Source: Hadesarchaea archaeon
GTDB lineage: Archaea; Hadarchaeota; Hadarchaeia; Hadarchaeales; Hadarchaeaceae
DNA length: 6,115 bases
NCBI GenBank assembly: GCA_030615805.1
Contig: JAUWYN010000045.1
Coordinates: forward strand, 1 to 6,115
Reading direction: 5' to 3'
Of the stretch, positions 4,343 to 6,115 are shown piece by piece; the first letter of the stretch is position 1; every line of letters starts with the position of its first letter. The notes beneath the pieces were generated by a model. It saw nothing but the letters and a program-made list of their open reading frames with translations, did no database searches and was not told where the DNA came from. Made by a program: the position numbers and the translations under genes.

Positions 4343-6115
4343 ATGGTCGGGAGAAAGGTCCGCCAGCCGATAATTTCAGTGCTGGGCCACGTCGACCACG
4401 GGAAGACGCTTCTATTGGATAGCATCAGGGGAACCGCCGTTGCCGCACGCGAAGCGGGTGCAATAACCCAACACGTAGGTGCGAGCGAGGTACCAGCGGA
4501 CACCATCAAGCAAATTTGCGGGGACCTGCTCGAAAAGTTTAAAATAAAAATGACGCTTCCAGGCCTACTTTTCATCGACACCCCCGGTCATGAAGCTTTC
4601 ACCAATCTTCGTCGGCGCGGTGGGGCCCTAGCTGACCTCGCGGCCCTCGTCGTCGACATCAACGAAGGCTTCATGCCCCAGACGCTCGAGTCGCTGACGA
4701 TTTTAAAATCGTACAAGACCCCCTTCATGCTCGTCGCCAACAAAATCGACCTCCTACCGGGGTGGCAGCCGTCGCCCAAGGCATGCTTTCTTGACTCGTT
4801 CGCCCGCCAGCGCGTCGAGGTGCAGCGCGCGCTCGACGACAAGATCTACGAGCTGGTCGGCAAACTCCACGAGCTTGGCTTCGAGGCCGAACGCTTCGAC
4901 CGGGTGAGCGATTTCCGCAGGCAGGTGAGCATCGTGCCCGCGAGCGCCAAGACGGGCGAGGGGGTGCCCGAAGTGCTCACGGTGCTCGCCGGGTTGGCGC
5001 AGCGGTTTCTCGAGCGCGAGTTGATGGTCGAGGTGACGGGCCCGGCGCGGGGGACGGTGCTAGAGGTGAAGGAGGAGGTTGGGCTGGGGAAAGCCATCGA
5101 TCTCATCGTGTACGATGGTACGCTCGCAAGGGGGAACACCTTTGCCGTCGGAGGGCTTGATAAACTAATCACCTCGAAGGTCCGAGCCCTGCTCCAGCCA
5201 AAACCACTCGACGAGATTCGCGACCCCGAAGACAAGTTCAAGCCCGTCGAGCGCGTGTCCGCGGCGACTGGGGTTAAAGTCGCGGCGCCTAATTTGGAGG
5301 GCGTGATAGCTGGCGCACCCTTCTGGGCCATCAAGGATGAATCCGAGGCCCGAAAGCTGTGGGAGGAGATGGAGCGAGAGATGGAGCGCATTCGAATAAG
5401 CAAGGATATCAATGGGGTCGTACTCAGGGCGGATGCATTGGGCTCACTTGAGGCGCTCGAGGGGCAGCTTCAGGCCAAGGGGGTACCGATCCGCCGCGCG
5501 GATATCGGTGACGTCTCGAGGCGTGATGTGGTTGAAGCTGTGGGCGTAGCGAAGAGCGACCCCTTGCTCGGAGTGGTGCTGGCATTCAACGTGAAGGTCT
5601 TGCCCGACGCGCAGGCCGAGGCGGAGCGCGAGGGCGTGTCCGTGCTGCAGGATGAGGTCATCTACAGGCTCCTAGAGGACTACGAGGACTGGGCGAAAAA
5701 GCGCCGTGAGGAGATTCGGGCAAAGCGGCTCGAGGTTTACTTCAGGCCCGGGAAGTTCGCGCTCAAGCCGGGCTTCGTGTTCAGGCGCAGCCGCCCGGCG
5801 ATCGTGGGGGTCGACATGCTGGGAGGGGTGCTGAGGCCCAAGTATCCCCTCATGCGCAGGGACGGGCGCTCGGTGGGGACGATTCGCGAGTTACAAAAGG
5901 AGAAAAAATCCGTGCAGGTGGCGAAGCTGGGGGACGAGCTCGCGGTTTCGATCGAGGGCGGGGTGGTCGGGCGCAACCTGCAGGAGGGTGATGTTTTATA
6001 TGTCGATGTGCCCAGGGACCATGTGCTCGCCCTGAAGCGGGACTTGCGGGACCTGCTCTCAGGGGACGAGCTAGCGGTGTTGGACGAGATAATCGCGATC
6101 AAGCAGCGTGAGGAT
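4343..6115 (+). CDS. infB: Translation initiation factor aIF5B (IF2-like GTPase), 3' end cut by window
   Basis: Ribosome-dependent GTPase that promotes initiator-tRNA binding and subunit joining; cytoplasmic. The frame is open to the window end, giving 591 codons without a stop. Archaeal aIF5B is about 590-600 residues, so only a few are missing. G-domain motifs are intact: G1 GHVDHGKT (15-22), G2 with T42 in AGAITQHVG, G3 DTPGH (79-83), G4 NKID (133-136), G5 SAK (201-203). Domain II begins near 228 (MVEVTGPARGTVLEV), followed by domain III, a long charged linker helix with EDYEDWAKKRREEIRAKRLE, and domain IV to the end. The short N-terminus is archaeal, without the eukaryotic extension. No intein interrupts the P-loop. 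Two in-frame ATGs exist, 4337 and 4343. GAGG (4331-4334) is eight nt from 4343 but only two from 4337, so 4343 is preferred. An in-frame TAA at 4325 rules out an earlier start. Confidence 0.96.
   Translation, partial: MVGRKVRQPIISVLGHVDHGKTLLLDSIRGTAVAAREAGAITQHVGASEVPADTIKQICGDLLEKFKIKMTLPGLLFIDTPGHEAFTNLRRRGGALADLAALVVDINEGFMPQTLESLTILKSYKTPFMLVANKIDLLPGWQPSPKACFLDSFARQRVEVQRALDDKIYELVGKLHELGFEAERFDRVSDFRRQVSIVPASAKTGEGVPEVLTVLAGLAQRFLERELMVEVTGPARGTVLEVKEEVGLGKAIDLIVYDGTLARGNTFAVGGLDKLITSKVRALLQPKPLDEIRDPEDKFKPVERVSAATGVKVAAPNLEGVIAGAPFWAIKDESEARKLWEEMEREMERIRISKDINGVVLRADALGSLEALEGQLQAKGVPIRRADIGDVSRRDVVEAVGVAKSDPLLGVVLAFNVKVLPDAQAEAEREGVSVLQDEVIYRLLEDYEDWAKKRREEIRAKRLEVYFRPGKFALKPGFVFRRSRPAIVGVDMLGGVLRPKYPLMRRDGRSVGTIRELQKEKKSVQVAKLGDELAVSIEGGVVGRNLQEGDVLYVDVPRDHVLALKRDLRDLLSGDELAVLDEIIAIKQRED

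Noticed and set aside
4385..4408. Possible intein insertion in infB, as found in some archaeal copies
   Set aside because: The P-loop and all other GTPase motifs are continuous and the length to the window end fits an uninterrupted aIF5B.
4846..5412. Minus-strand open frames opposite infB (also 4324-4581, 4588-4842, 5470-5661, 5737-6102)
   Set aside because: All are serine-rich shadows in one minus frame of a confirmed aIF5B gene with intact motifs.

Overview
The window is archaeal. It carries the archaeal/eukaryotic-type ribosomal proteins L7Ae, S28e and L24e, an archaeal-type glutamyl-tRNA synthetase and translation initiation factor aIF5B. It also shows TATA-like boxes placed for short-leader transcripts and frequent GTG/TTG starts. 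The L7Ae and aIF5B sequences look euryarchaeal-like, resembling Thermococcales and methanogen proteins as I remember them, but I cannot name a genus. The housekeeping genes are GC-rich. Two blocks, about 1-400 and 3483-4330, are visibly richer in A+T.

Layout. (1) 28-410: an AT-rich segment with one minus-strand gene for a small DUF5661-like protein. It is framed by near-perfect 13-bp inverted repeats (33-45 and 393-405), which are in turn abutted by 5-bp direct repeats (AGGGT). This is the anatomy of a small non-autonomous insertion carrying a passenger gene. (2) 505-2196: gltX, archaeal glutamyl-tRNA synthetase. (3) 2197-2277: a leader with TATA-like boxes and a candidate kink-turn whose 3' strand contains the Shine-Dalgarno sequence of the L7Ae gene. 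(4) 2278-3482: the tightly packed genes for L7Ae, S28e, L24e and nucleoside diphosphate kinase, joined by 4-nt overlaps or a 1-nt gap. (5) 3483-4342: an AT-richer interruption holding a minus-strand gene for a zinc-ribbon plus CFI-box protein, with divergent promoters on its right. (6) 4343 to the end: infB (aIF5B), nearly complete and cut by the window edge.

The genes form a translation block. GltX charges tRNA, L7Ae/S28e/L24e belong to the ribosome (L7Ae also to guide-RNA RNPs), Ndk supplies NTPs including GTP, and aIF5B is the subunit-joining GTPase. The order L7Ae-S28e-L24e-Ndk-aIF5B is a familiar archaeal cluster. Here an antisense gene has been inserted before infB, and infB has its own promoter-like element.

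The observations most worth a second look are the transposon-like element around the DUF5661 gene, the possible L7Ae autoregulatory kink-turn, and the zinc-ribbon/CFI-box protein that splits the cluster.
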